A stretch of DNA of 64,000 nucleotides from Cytospora piceicola (GCA_023375675.1 JALQBC010000005.1:1-64000), one strand, 5' to 3'; counted from the first letter of the stretch, positions 35,790 to 47,375 are shown. The notes: a model not told the origin generated them from the letters alone. Numbers and translations are program-made.

Positions 35790-36500
35790 GTTCAGTCGGG
35801 GTTGCAGCTGGCATCGGCAGAGCCGTCGGCAGGCCCTCGGTATCTGATTCCATCATGCCACCAGGGATTTTGACACATGGGTTTGTTTTGAGATCCCAAG
35901 AACCTAGAAGCTTTGGGTTGTCTCGCTTCAGATTCTCGACCAGTCTCTCCCATAATCGGTAATGGTCCGTTGGGGCCGTCACTTGTCACTCCGAGCTTAA
36001 CTCTTTGACTTGTTCATGGTCGCATCTAATGCTGCTTGACTGTCTCGTCTTACTGACATTCGCTAGACAGATCATAAACTCAGAAGTGGTGGTCCAGCTG
36101 GCGATAGCAAACAAAATCCAGAACACCCCAGCCCCCGAGGTATTGAAATGGCCGGTGTCGTCGGCCATGCAACTGTGTTCCGGACTTGTGGCCGGGGGCA
36201 TTCAAGGGAGAGCTGGTCCGTAGCAAAGTACATAAGTTCTTGAGCTTGTGAGACAAGTTCTTGCATGGTTTTCCTTACCAGACCTCCCCGCTTGGCCGTG
36301 TTAACGGTGCTTCCCCAGCCTCCTTTCCCGTGTCCATCCTGGCCCCGCGGCACGCCGACTACCAGACGCTGGCAACTGGCTGTGGATGGATTTACTTTTT
36401 GAGTGATATGGCGACCGTGCAGCGCCACTAAATGTTCCAGATTGTCGCTCACGCTGCAAGCTGTTCCTGATTTTCCTCGGTCTGGTGCCATGCATTGATA
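35790..36500 (-). pseudogene. Relic of a HET-domain (heterokaryon incompatibility) gene
   Basis: At about 36186-36278 the minus strand encodes TMQELVSQAQELMYFATDQL followed by SLEC. This fits the conserved end of the HET domain, in which T-x-QE, then S, then LYF, then QL and E-C recur. About 250-300 bp further downstream, in another frame, a segment DHYRLWERLVENLKRDNP resembles the Trp-containing helix that follows this box in intact HET proteins. No continuous frame or plausible splicing connects these pieces and no complete N-terminal HET region is visible, so I read it as a decayed copy. HET proteins trigger programmed cell death after fusion of unlike hyphae. Identification rests on short motifs only. 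Confidence 0.4.
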
Positions 36501-36862
36501 TCGAGATGGTGGTGTGAGGGTCAGTGGTGGGTCTTCCGCATTATGTACACCAGTTGACGACCTCGATGAGACAGTGACGTCTGGATCCCGACAATGTCTT
36601 ATAAGACGGCTAAAAAGGAACATAATGAGATTGTAAAAACGAATGACATTGTGAAAAAGCGTCTTTTGACTGAACAACAACATCTCACCTCATTGGAACA
36701 ATTGGCTTGTTGGTCAGGGTCGTCGCAGTCAGGCACTTGCCACAAACTGACTCTGTCGCTCACTCACTTACCCGGGCTCACTTTGGCTCCCAATTGACGC
36801 CAAGCCACCTTCGATTGCAGTCATCTTCACAATATCAAGGGTGGAACAGGTCCAAGGCTGAC

Positions 36863-37321
36863 ATGCCACCTCCAACGGGAACCATTCCCAGCTCCATCAC
36901 GAGGTTCCTCCAAGCCCGCCAATCCACCCCCACCGGGCGGAGCGACCAGTCGACCTCGGGCTCCAACCTCAGCGGCGGCGCCATCGCAGGCATCGTTATC
37001 GGATCTATCGTCGGCTTCCTGCTCCTCTGGTGGATTATCAAGTCACTCGGCAACCTCGGCGCGCCGCCGCAGGAGAAGCGCGACCCTGCGTGGTACGACG
37101 ACGTTAGTGCGATGGGGCGCCGGTCGCGGCACGGCCGGAGGACATCCAGGGCCTCATACTACGTGCAGGAGACACAACCGCGACGGTCGTCAAGAGAGGT
37201 CACTAGGGTCGTCCAGCCGGTGTATGTGGAGCCGAGGAGGCCGAGCCGCTCGTATGTGGTTGACAGGCAGGGGGGGAGGGGAAGGAGCAGGAGCTTGAGG
37301 AGGTCGTATTATGTATCGTGA
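36863..37321 (+). CDS. Small single-pass membrane protein with basic C-terminal tail (152 aa)
   Basis: Not a named family. The N-terminal 42 residues are Ser/Thr/Pro-rich without a cleavable signal (PPPTGTIPSSITRF). One membrane span follows, entering as SGGAIAGIVIGSIVGFLLLW, then a juxtamembrane KSLG. The tail of about 75 residues is Arg/Ser/Tyr-rich, with repeated RASYYVQE, RPSRSYVV and RRSYYVS motifs. The entry motif GGAIAG resembles that of fungal SKG6-type or mucin-like surface sensors. The topology is probably Ser/Thr-rich part outside and basic tail inside. A longer frame upstream (from 36707) lacks a good start. The same motif recurs in the gene at 57380-58284. Confidence 0.65.
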   Translation: MPPPTGTIPSSITRFLQARQSTPTGRSDQSTSGSNLSGGAIAGIVIGSIVGFLLLWWIIKSLGNLGAPPQEKRDPAWYDDVSAMGRRSRHGRRTSRASYYVQETQPRRSSREVTRVVQPVYVEPRRPSRSYVVDRQGGRGRSRSLRRSYYVS

Positions 37322-38253
37322 AGAGTGAGTGTATGTTATGTGCTGGTGATGGAGTTCGAGGAAGTGATTAAAGCTGTGAGGAGGAGAGAGCGAGTGTTTG
37401 GCTACTGATCAGGGGCCGCGAGAGGCGACATCGAAATAAAGGACGGTCTGTAATTTCAGCTTGTACCAACTGAAGGGAACGGGCTGACGGGCTGACGCGA
37501 GGACACAACTTGGCGTTGCATTGGATTTTGAAGGATGGAGATCAATTTTACGGGTCGGTCATGGGATGACGGCCCGGAGGAACTGGCTGTCGAACGTGGA
37601 ACGAGCAATGACTGGACGATGGAAACTCACGATGCGGGTAATTGGGATGTTGTGGGTAATGACGATTTAATACGAGAAACGGACAATTTTCTGATCCCAA
37701 CGGCGTTAACGCTCATGCAGCCAAGACAAACCATTCCTGTCACATCCTGCCAACATGCATGGAATGATTATGAGTTCTCAACGTACATGCAGTGCCCCTG
37801 ACAGGCCATCCATCATTTGCCTTTCTGTGTGACTGCTTCGGCTGTCCTTACCGATCTCCCAGATATCAGGTAGATTGTTTGTTCCTGGATGCAGCCCAAA
37901 ATCGCACAGGCCGCTTTACACCGTACGCGGTTTATACTGGGTCACTTGTCGTCCAGGCACATGCTAGCAACTCACTAGTGGTGCTGCTATTCCCAAAACA
38001 TGCACCTACCCAGCTCATTGATATCAAAGTACCCCCTTACGGTATCCAAATCCCTGCCACGTACTATCCGAACATAGACATAATTCAACGTCTGGAACTA
38101 ACGGCTTCAAACCCCGAACCCTTGTTCAAGATTACAACACGCTCATTCACTTCCTCGTCTGTTTCCTGTCACTTTGCTTCCTGACATACCTTTCTACCGG
38201 AGACATCACACAGGACTTCTGCAATAGCCATCATTAGATTCATTGACCACATT
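37322..38253. other. Intergenic, promoter side of spherulin-4-like gene
   Basis: Noncoding. Short frames at 37535-37801 and 37792-38184 have no domain. The last about 60 bp (CACAGGACTTCTGC onward) look like a 5' UTR. Confidence 0.45.
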
Positions 38254-39303
38254 ATGAGATTCTTCCACGCCGTTGCAGCGTTTGCTGCGGCCGTCTCCGC
38301 CAGGACCAGTGTGGTGGTACCACTCTACGTTTACCCGGGCAATTTAACCTGGACCAACCCCGATTGGACCGCGGTCGTGAATGCCATCAAGCACAACCCA
38401 CACACGCACTTCTACGTTATAATAAATCCCAACAACGGACCTCGGAATGTCTCGGACCCGTCAGGGCTCAACGGGGGGTCCTGTCAGGTGTACAACAATA
38501 CTGACTACATCCCCCATGGGTGCAACCGCGACTGGACAACACATCTGGCCGCTATAAACAAACATTCGAACGCCCAGACCATTGGTTACGTGTACACCAG
38601 CTATGGACAGCGGCCGGCAGACGAGGTCAAGGCTGACATCCTGGAATGGTCGCAGTGGCATAAGGCACCGACGTGGAATTCGGGAAAGAGAGCAGACATA
38701 ACGATACATGGGCTGTGGTTCGACGAAGTAGGCGCATCAAGCGGAAATTCCTCCGGATACCTTGACCTAATCCAATACGCAAACGAGACCTTCAGCGCCA
38801 AGGGCTCAAAACGTGGCCGATACAGCGTGATCCTCAACTCCGGGCCCGTGTCAGATCCCAGTTACGAAGCCGACCTGTTCAACATGGCTTCGGCAGTGGT
38901 CACCAAGGAGACGTGTTACACCAGCGACCCTGCCTCGTTGGGAGTGTCCTGGGACTGCCCAGAACCGTATTCCCCCTTCGAGGTCAGCGCCTTGTCGGCG
39001 GGCAGCGGCCTACCTCACGACTCAGCCTTCCTCCCACAGACGGTCGTCATCGTCCACCAGTTCCGCGGCCCGCCCACTGCCACGATCCAGACATTGACAG
39101 AGCAGATCGAGGGTGTTGTGAGTCTTGGGTTACACAGCACGTACTTCACGAGCGGGAGCTGGCACAATACCACGATAATCCCGGCAACTATCGGGAACGT
39201 GAGCAGGATATTGAGTGTGGCAAACAGCGCGGTACGCTCGACAAATGCTTATGCGGCATGGGGCATGTTGCTCCCTTGGGTATGCGCTTTTCTGAATATC
39301 TAA
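38254..39303 (+). CDS. Secreted spherulation-specific family 4 (spherulin-4/GH135-like) protein
   Basis: Single-exon, 349 aa. The signal peptide is MRFFHAVAAFAAAVSA. The fold is a TIM-barrel relative, with VVVPLYVYPG at the N-terminus, HFYVIINPNNGPRNVS, IGYVYTSYGQRPADEV and HGLWFDEVGAS, the ordered landmarks of the spherulin-4 family. In Aspergillus fumigatus the family member Sph3 is an alpha-1,4-galactosaminidase (GH135) needed for galactosaminogalactan. The acidic pair FDE lies where catalytic Asp/Glu are expected. Several NxS/T sequons are present. The last about 20 residues (AYAAWGMLLPWVCAFLNI) are hydrophobic and end at the stop, which suggests a GPI-anchor signal. It is likely a wall-associated glycoside hydrolase; the substrate is uncertain. 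Confidence 0.88.
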   Translation: MRFFHAVAAFAAAVSARTSVVVPLYVYPGNLTWTNPDWTAVVNAIKHNPHTHFYVIINPNNGPRNVSDPSGLNGGSCQVYNNTDYIPHGCNRDWTTHLAAINKHSNAQTIGYVYTSYGQRPADEVKADILEWSQWHKAPTWNSGKRADITIHGLWFDEVGASSGNSSGYLDLIQYANETFSAKGSKRGRYSVILNSGPVSDPSYEADLFNMASAVVTKETCYTSDPASLGVSWDCPEPYSPFEVSALSAGSGLPHDSAFLPQTVVIVHQFRGPPTATIQTLTEQIEGVVSLGLHSTYFTSGSWHNTTIIPATIGNVSRILSVANSAVRSTNAYAAWGMLLPWVCAFLNI

Positions 39304-41327
39304 TGGTACTGGGGCTTGGGATAAGGAAATGTTGAACAAGAAACTGCGAAAAGAAAGGATTGATTCTGTAGTGAATTGTCCATTCTTGGGGCATTTGAGA
39401 ATCAACGTTGAGGGATGAAAAGGGGACGCATCCAGCTGGCAGTGTTGCGACTTACAAGAGTCATAATCGAGGAGTCATACCGCCAACCTTTGGTACCCAA
39501 GCGGGGCCGTCGACCTACACTCCTATCGAGATCCTCTATTGCCAAGAGCCACCCCGGGCCCTGGCTCACGCCGTCATCTCTGAGAACCATGGGCAAACAT
39601 GAACTCAGCCTGGAGCGAATACCCGGGTATGTTTGCTTCAACTTGTTCTGTCGCCGCATGCGGCATGCGGAAATGGGCTTTTCCTGGTTTTCGCTACCAA
39701 AGCTCCAAGGAAAATGAACCCCAAACTGTGGCCCGAGGAAGATACCAGCATTACGACGTTCTTTGCTAGCAGATTTCCTGGGCATAGGGCGGGGCCGAGA
39801 ATTCCTCACAAAAGACGAGGCAGTTCTCTGGAGGGGGCTCGACCCAGCGAATGACCAATCGTCATGTCAGGGACAACAGGCCTAACTTAGCAGGCATCAA
39901 GCAATATTATTAGGAAGGGGTGGTGGTCAAACACACAGATATCAAAATCAATCGTAATTACGGCATAGTTATTGCCGACAATAACACCTACTGTTTCATT
40001 GACGAGGTGACTTCGATAAAAAGAGGCTACTGAGCATTACTGAGAACGAACAATTCCAAGCAGACCTGTCTGCAACAAAACAGTAAAAGCCCCTTGGAAG
40101 TCTCTTGGATTCACATCCATGAAAGCAGCCATAGTGCCAATGCTCGAAGCCTAGGAACAAAGCCAGTATCGGAGTTCGAGAACTCCGACTCATCACACGT
40201 TCCACATGATTTCAATGCTACATAGGTATTCACTCCGACCTTAATGAAACAAAACAAACTATTATTCGTTTAAAGATAGGTCAGTCTCGCCGTTGCCAAT
40301 ATATTAACACGCGTGGTCTCCCTTCCGATGACCACGTAGCTATGGCTTGAATCAATTTTGGGCTGTTGTGAAGAATATCATATCTGGAGTCATCTTGGAA
40401 TCAGTTCCAATTTAATTACTCACCGCTTTCTTAATCAAGAAATCCACGCCCAGCCCCAACGCCGATTCGTAAATTTTGTTTCCATGTCAATAGGTCCCTT
40501 CATATCATAGTTTTCCGACATTTGAGACAAGGGCAACCCAATCTCATACCCCCTTGCTCGTTCCGCCGGCTCACCCTGTGGGTCCAGACACTGTCGGCAT
40601 AACTGGCCTGTCACGGAGCCGTTGAGATGGCAGCTGCCTACAAATGCAAACCAGTTTCCGATTGCAAAAGTATCACCTCTGGTTGAGCTGGCGGAGCTAG
40701 ATGGGCAACGGCTTGTTTCTGTATGCCGTTGGACGATCTGATTCGGCGCTCGCTCCACGTGCTGCATGTCGTGCAAGCGTGTACCCGGCCTAGGCTTCGG
40801 AATCGGAGTCTGGAACACTGCAGCTAGTCATTACCCCAGCCAAGGCTGAGCCAAACAAAGGCTTTGCTGACCTCCTAGCAAGACAGTCGCCGTCGCTGCT
40901 CAAGGTGGATATTCCCCGTATGTGTCATGGGCCGAAGGGCGGGGGCAGTCGCGGCAGCCCACCGTTGTATTACTCGGCGCTCGGCTGTCACTTCACTTAG
41001 ACATGGATAAGCACGTTGCACCCGACAACAGTCATCGCCTACTGGCTCAAACATATTTTCTGTCAGATGGACATTATTCTGCACGCCCTTATTTGATTAG
41101 CAAGCTGTGTAGGCATGCGTCAGCCCTCACTCTTAGGCCTTGTAAAGGGCGGATGAGTCAAACGATGTCCGCACTTGCGTGGCAAAGGAAGCAAGGGAGT
41201 ATATATTATATTGTTATTCCGGCCAGGCCTTCATGGTTCAAGTTTCATTCTATCCGTAACTACTCAATTAAGTATCACGACATCAACATCGGTCGAGACA
41301 GGACTCTCGGGGTATACAACATCCAAA
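39304..41327. other. Intergenic; one uncertain frame on the minus strand
   Basis: Mostly noncoding. A minus-strand frame at 40435-40818 could be a terminal exon, because it is preceded by a CTGCAG acceptor. It contains GNWFAFVGSCHLNGS and LCRQCLDPQGEP, but I found no matching 5' exon or domain. Confidence 0.35.
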
Positions 41328-41686
41328 ATGGTCAACGCGGGAATGGAGATCGGATTCATCATGGCAGCCATGCCAGGGAAACCTTCGGCAAACCTATTCA
41401 CCACGCCTCGTGGCACAACAAAGCCTCCCCCTAAAACCCCAGAACCAGCCGAGCCGGAGAAGGAGTACAGATACAGCACTGAATCGGAGTCAATACTGAA
41501 AGGTATAGTCGCCTTGCACTGTCACAACCGGTCAACCCCGTTCATCTGAGATCGAAGAACCCGATTACCTAAACTCCAACATCTCTCGGTTGTGCTAACA
41601 TAACGGTCGCGAATGCAGATTCATCATCAAACGATCAAGGGAAGCAGCGGTCGAATATTTTCAAGAAGATAATGCGACGATCGTAA
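41328..41686 (+). CDS. Small two-exon basic protein (80 aa)
   Basis: Not recognised. The start has a near-ideal context (CCAAAATGG). Exon 1 is 41328-41502. A 116-bp intron with a GTATAG donor, a CTAAC branch site and a GCAG acceptor leads to exon 2 at 41619-41686, giving 81 codons. The N-terminus MVNAGMEIGFIMAAMPGKPS is mildly hydrophobic and is followed by a Pro/Lys-rich stretch, TTKPPPKTPEPAEPEKEYRY. The protein ends with a basic tail, SNIFKKIMRRS. Good splice signals, frame conservation and a clean stop support a real short gene that a length filter would miss. No localisation or function can be assigned. Confidence 0.5.
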
Positions 41687-43391
41687 TGCGAATACCTGAA
41701 CGACGGCGGGAACCCTTTAACACGAGTTTCCGGGTTATCTGCCGGCTTGGAACACACGCCCCATCACCTCTATATTCCCTTGATCTTTTCAGGGCTTTCT
41801 CCATATTTACCGTCTTTAAGCTACTCATTGGGGATTTTGTTTGAGGCTGGGGGGGGGGAGGTTGGTGGAGCATATGTTGTTTTCCGGAGAAGTAAATTGA
41901 AATCATTGGCTTCGTATTTTGGGAACATAAGCTGGGGAACGTAATTAATACAGGAGTCGAAAACCAGGGAGTGGAGACAGCAAACTTGATTATGCTTAAA
42001 CTCCCTTTTTCTTGAAAAATGTATAAAACAATTCCTTGGTTTCGGCGCACCTCTTTGATTTGAAGTTATAAACTTACTACCGGGACACTTTGCTCTCCCA
42101 CACTGCTCCTTTCAACGTGTCTCCCAGGTAACAAATTCTAGGGCAAAAAGAAATCATTCCAGATGTAATTAGACCCCCGCACCGCCCGGACGCCTATAGT
42201 TTGGTCTCGAAGCTCGCTGGCAGTGGATGGTCAGTGATCGAATTACTTACCAAGGAGACATTTAACATTGACGAAAAACGATAATTCACTGAAACAATCA
42301 GTGAACAGGTGCATGAGCTGTTCCCCTGAGGCTTTGGATTATCTGGGCAAACATATCAAATTAATATCCTATAGGGCGACTGCTTCTGTGGTCCTCTTGA
42401 GCATATAGAGCAGAGACAGTGGATTGACGATGCTTATTCCCAAATTACATTACCTCGTGACCTACTTACAGTCTTCAGCTGTGTTACATCGAAAATCTTT
42501 CATGATTTGATGCTGAGGACCAACTGCACCTTGTGTGCCTTGTCATGACCCAAGCATTCAGTTTTGAGATTACCGGTTGTTTTGCTTCTCGTATATAGCG
42601 TTCTCGGTCTTCAGTCTTCAACGAGTGAAGGTCTGTCAACTGGTCACTTACATGATGGGTACCATGACAACTTCACATGGCTATCGGAGAAAGGCTTTGA
42701 AGCGCATGGCTAACATGGTGAACGAAGAAAAAAGGTACACAAAGTCGGTTGAAATCAAGACTGACCATGGAAATAGCACTAATTATACAGTATGTTGAAA
42801 AATGCATGTGATACATAAGGCAGGTCTCCCAAGTTTCCTTTCGGCATTCGAAAGTTGTGGGTTTTACGGACTGAAGTTAGGACGAGAAAGGAAGCTGATG
42901 GTATGCGAAGCCCGACAGGCCAATTGAGATGCAAAAGAACTACGACCTTGCAAGTACAATGCAACCATATTACGAAAGACTGTGACAACCAAAGTTGTGT
43001 TCCTGGAGATCTTGGGGCCATCCATCGACCCGACCTGGCAGGAGTCGTAGGTCCACCACGATGCTCGGCAAAATCCGGATGAACAGGCTGGTTTAAGTCG
43101 CAATCACTGGTTCCACCGAAAGAACTCCAATCTTTCGAAGTCATCTAGAGGCGTTTAACCCCTGCATTCTATTCCCATCAAGGGCAGGTGCTTCCCTCTT
43201 GGAAGGAGCCTGAGATCTTGATGACCTGAGAAGTGATGCCGCCATTCGGCCGAGCGAGCGCCTTCCGAGAACACACATTGTAAACTTGAATTTGAAGAGT
43301 ATTAAAGGCCGTCGTGGCTTCCTAGCAACGTTTCTTTGGTATTCTCCAACTCTTCGATCGTTATTCCTTGTAGCCTAGCTCGAGATCCGCC
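41687..43391. other. Intergenic
   Basis: About 1.7 kb without a supported gene; AT-rich, short frames only. The last 80 bp form the 5' UTR of the aspartic protease gene. Confidence 0.5.
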
Positions 43392-44905
43392 ATGAAATCG
43401 GCTGTTGTTCTGTCCCTTCTCTCGGGTGCCCTGGCCTTGCCAGCACCCGCACACGCTCCAGCTGGCAAGAAGGTCTCCATGGGAAAGAAGCACTTGCTGA
43501 CTCGCGCCAATGGAGCTGCCAATGTGCCGGGCATCTTCGCATCCCTCAACTCGACCTTGATCAAGTACGGCAAGCAGCCGCTACCCTATTATGAGCCAGT
43601 GGCACAGCAGCAGGCCGAACAAGCGGCTGAGCGCCGCAGGATCAAGGCCAAGAGACAGTCCAACGAGGCGCTGACCGACCAATATGTGTCACCATCCGAG
43701 GATGCTGCCTACTATGGTGCGGTAACAATCGGCTCTGGCGATGGCAGTGCCCAGACCTTCGAGTTGTGAGTTCGCTCTCTAAAGCAGACACGGTTGTCAG
43801 ACCGGCGGCTTATGGGCTGACTTTTGCATTATAGAATCTTCGACACTGGATCCTCGGATGTGTGGGTCCCAGGTCCGGAGTGTGGTCTCCTCAAGGGTTG
43901 CGTCCACTCCACAAAGTACGATGAAGGCGGTGTCGATCTTGGCACGACCACAAGCATTCAATATGGCTCCGGCTCGACCGGCGGCGAGAACTTTGTGGAC
44001 GACGTAACTGTCGCAGGCTTGACGTCCTCCAACCAGACCCTGATCTCTGTAACGACCGCAGCAGGATTTGAAGAGATCGACGCTGATGGAATCTGCGGTA
44101 TGGCCTTCAGTTCCATCGCCCAGGACAACGGGACCACTTTCTTCGAGAGCCTCGTAGCAGCGGGTACGGTCGATACGGATGAGTTCGGCTTCTACCTGGG
44201 CCGCCTCGCCTCTGGAACTGAGAACGACTCCGAATTGACTCTTGGTGGCCGCGACAGCACTAAGTACTCAGGCGAGTTTATTACCGTGCCGGTCTCCTCC
44301 CAGACGTACTGGCAGGTTGCTTTGGACAAGGTTACAGTGGATGGCTCTAGCGGTGGCTTGAATACTAAGGGGCAGGCCGCTATTGATACCGGAACGACCG
44401 TGGTGCTTGCACCCACCACAGCTGCCAAGGAGATCATGAACAAGATCCCTAGCACCTTTGGTATCTCGCTGGAAGGCGAGCACATATAGTAAGGCCATAC
44501 CTAGACTCCTCCAAATCTTGATTTGTCACATACTAACCGACATTTTCCTTCTATTTCAGTCTTTTCCCCTGCAACACTTCGGATTCGTACGTCCCGAGCA
44601 TCACATTTGCTGGTACTAGCTTCGCAATCAACCCCCTTGACTTCAACATTGGGCCACTCGTGGAGGAGGATATAGACATGCTTGTTTTGGGGAACCAGAC
44701 GCTTGCCGCTCAGGTATCCGCTAAGCTTTCCCTGGCGGACTACTGTATTGCTGGCTTTATTGGTGGTGACATTTCAACCACGGAGAACTTGTACGTTGTG
44801 GGCGATACCTTTCTCAAGAACTGGTACACGGTGATGTCCTACAGTGCCAGCAACGGTAGCCCTGCAGTTCTCTTTGCTCCCAGTATCGACAACGACTTGT
44901 CTTAA
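43392..44905 (+). CDS. Secreted pepsin-like aspartic protease (family A1)
   Basis: Predicted 457-aa secreted zymogen in three exons: 43392-43765, 43835-44488 and 44560-44905. The signal peptide is MKSAVVLSLLSGALALPAPA. The propeptide of about 75 residues ends near a dibasic-type site (RIKAKRQS). The mature enzyme has both catalytic aspartates: IFDTGSSDVWVPG right after the first intron, and AAIDTGTTVVLAP. The flap region reads SIQYGSGSTGG. Cysteine pairs lie at ECGLLKGC and PCNTSD/DYC, as in secreted fungal pepsins. The C-terminus has VVGDTFLKNWYTVMSYS, the usual last strand. It acts outside the cell at acidic pH. The splice sites restore Leu-Ile-Phe-Asp and Ile-Tyr-Leu-Phe. No hydrophobic tail is present, so it is not GPI-anchored. 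Confidence 0.94.
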
Positions 44906-45495
44906 GGGGGGGATGTGTTGAGTTCATTTGTACAGGTCAATCAAGGCTAATAAATCTATGATGAACCTGAAGAAGCGGGCTCAGTGTAGTCTAACCTGGA
45001 TATGTATGTAGAGAAGTGTTGAGAATTTGAAACGCTTCCATCCATTTCCAAACCTTTGTCTTCCAAGCATTCTACCCTATAGGGTTGAAAACCATATCAA
45101 GATTTTTGGCCTTTACGATGCATGTATTTTTGGTGAGGCATTGTTGGTCGAAGAAAGGCTTACAAGGTTAAACCCTTACTAAATAGCAATGCACATTGGC
45201 TGACCGACTTAGACAGAGCTGCTGGCTCACGCTCCTTGTTCTACCTAGGCTACATAGCCTAGGTACTCACTGTACAGACAATAGGTCAACTTTTAAGCTG
45301 AAACCTGTTGCGCAGGAGGATTAAGATTCCATCATGTTCCACCAAGGCTCTCTTCAATTAATGTTTAGATATAGTCAGCTTATTGTTCGTATTACAGCTA
45401 TGGTCTTGTCAATTCTCATTGGCACATTCTCCCTTGACATACAACACGCTTCAACATTGAACACTACTTCTCATTATCACAGCAAACACACAAAA
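44906..45495. other. Intergenic / 5' UTR of the next gene
   Basis: Noncoding. Contains CTACCTAGGCTACATAGCCT (about 45241-45260), a self-complementary tract with the CTAGG motif. The CAAACACACAAAA just before 45496 looks like a 5' UTR. Confidence 0.5.
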
Positions 45496-46410
45496 ATGAT
45501 CGAGAACTGGGGTCCCCGACTGGAGCGGCGCCATGAGCCCGGACCCGGCTTCCGCTACAGCAAACCCGACTTTTCTGCTCATGAGAAAGCTGTGAAGGAG
45601 GCTGGATACCCTTGGGTCTGCTCCAACCCACTAAAGCCGTCGTGGATTTCTCTGGAGGATAATCCACGTCCCAATGGTTTCCCGGATCGGTTGAACATTC
45701 ACGGTCATCACGGCGTAAACACCCACCTTATCGTTAGTGGAGACTTGACCGTGAGAAAGATCAAGCAGTTCCACGGACAAGTGAGCGTTCCAGTCCTGAC
45801 AATATCGACGGATCCCGGTGCACCGAGAGAAGCGGCAACTGTCGGAGACGAAATGTACTGGGGCACGACAGAGCGGGGCTGCGTATTCGTCGAGGGCCAT
45901 CGCTGCCTGAGCCCCGCCACGGCGAACAGGTTCATGGACCGAGGCACCCTGAGGTGGGTTGACCGCCAGGGATACGAAGTCAACAAATATGAACAGGATT
46001 ACATCAAGGGTCAGCTACAGGGGGCAAGGTTCGACTGGGACTCTGCTCGGCGAAGGGCTTCGATCAGGTTCGCGGAACACAATGGGACGACTGAGAATCT
46101 GGCAAAATGGTTCAAGAAAGAATGGGAAGCCGACCAAAGCGCAAATGGACCACTGTTGCCCGTCTGCCACCCGTTGGATGACCAAGTTGGTGGTACCACC
46201 GACGATGAAGACGAAGACGAAGACAAACACGAGGGCTTCAACTGGTCAAGTGTTTATCCTTGGTGGCTCATGACTTTGGCGTCTGGATGCGCGGATCTCA
46301 TGGCAAGAAAGGGCCCCGGAAGACTTCGCTTGGTTGTATGGCTTTCCATCGTTGTACTCCCAATCATTCTGGGTCTCGCAGTGAAGATGGGGTGGCTGGG
46401 CTCTGTCTGA
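45496..46410 (+). CDS. Hypothetical protein with acidic patch and C-terminal membrane anchor (304 aa)
   Basis: I do not recognise this family. The chosen start (CAAAAATGA) has the best context; the same frame stays open upstream to an ATG at 45334 that would add 54 residues including a hydrophobic segment. The body has strongly patterned, probably conserved stretches: RLERRHEPGPGFRYSKPDF, FPDRLNIHGHHGVNTHLIVS and GTTERGCVFVEGHRCLSP. Near residue 245 is a run of Asp/Glu (TTDDEDEDEDKHEGF). Near the C-terminus is one hydrophobic segment (LRLVVWLSIVVLPIILGLAV) ending eight residues before the stop, which fits a tail-anchored membrane protein facing the cytosol. Function unknown. Confidence 0.7.
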   Translation: MIENWGPRLERRHEPGPGFRYSKPDFSAHEKAVKEAGYPWVCSNPLKPSWISLEDNPRPNGFPDRLNIHGHHGVNTHLIVSGDLTVRKIKQFHGQVSVPVLTISTDPGAPREAATVGDEMYWGTTERGCVFVEGHRCLSPATANRFMDRGTLRWVDRQGYEVNKYEQDYIKGQLQGARFDWDSARRRASIRFAEHNGTTENLAKWFKKEWEADQSANGPLLPVCHPLDDQVGGTTDDEDEDEDKHEGFNWSSVYPWWLMTLASGCADLMARKGPGRLRLVVWLSIVVLPIILGLAVKMGWLGSV

Positions 46411-47375
46411 GCGATTTGGGAGCTACCCCAAGCAGGGGGAGGGGGGTGTGTGTGGCAGTAAGACTATGTGATTACGAGTGACGGATGCTTTGCAGATTGC
46501 ATCTGAGGCCTTTACATTGCTGAGAACCGTGATGCGTGATGGCTGGTGCTTTACATATGTAAGCCTCCCCGGGTCACCACTGTACCGAGTTCAAGTTGAG
46601 ACTTCAGAGGCTATCGGAAAGGGCAAATGTTGCAGCAGAAAATCTGGATCCCGACATGATAGAGCGCAAAGTTAAGTTTATCGTTGACTAGGTAGTACGG
46701 AAGAGTTGGTTTCTGTGACATCGGCTGCAAGCGAGCGGCTGAAACGGCCATGTGACCGCCTCCGTCCCCACCCCCGGCCCCCTTCCCAGGGAGCTGAAAA
46801 CTTTAATATCTGTCAAGAACAATGAGATCGTACTGAACGCAATGGACCCCAGCTCTTTTGTAAAATCTTCGGGAAGGCCGACCCACGATATTCAGTCAGC
46901 TCCTCTGTGAAGACAGCGGACCCACCGAAATACGACGAGTGCCACATTCAGCTCCGAGGGTATGCATGCATGACGAGGTTGAATAGAAACAAGACTATGC
47001 TAATCCGCGTGTGTTAATTTTGAACTATTCCCCATTTTCCCGTAGCTAATGAAGCTAGAACAGATCATAATGGGTGGTCACGATGGTCTTATCCAACAGC
47101 TCTGTGCAGCCTCGAAACCTTCCATGGTTCTACGAGGCACACTATCACATACTAGAGTGGGAGCGGGCGTCAATTCGCACTCGATACCTTGAAAGGGGAA
47201 TAATTGATCATACGTTTTACGATGTGTGAGTTGATGTACTCGTCTCGCATATTGGTGCGCAGGACCCACTATCGGACGAACATAAGTATGGCTGCTCCCG
47301 AGGTGGCACTCCTACGACAACACTCATTTTTGACCTATTCACCACCATATACTTGGTGGAGTCATTGTTCTCGTC
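46411..47375. other. Intergenic; contains a possible alternative first exon
   Basis: Noncoding except for 47083-47225 (+). That stretch stays open from an ATG, reads NLPWFYEAHYHILEWERA in its middle, and ends at a perfect GTGAGT donor. It may be the true first exon of the following gene, with the acceptor at 47383, or noise. Confidence 0.4.

Noticed and set aside
40435..40818. Minus-strand 127-codon frame behind a CTGCAG acceptor
   Set aside because: A 5' exon with ATG could not be found; the frame begins at GTG. May be an exon but not supportable.
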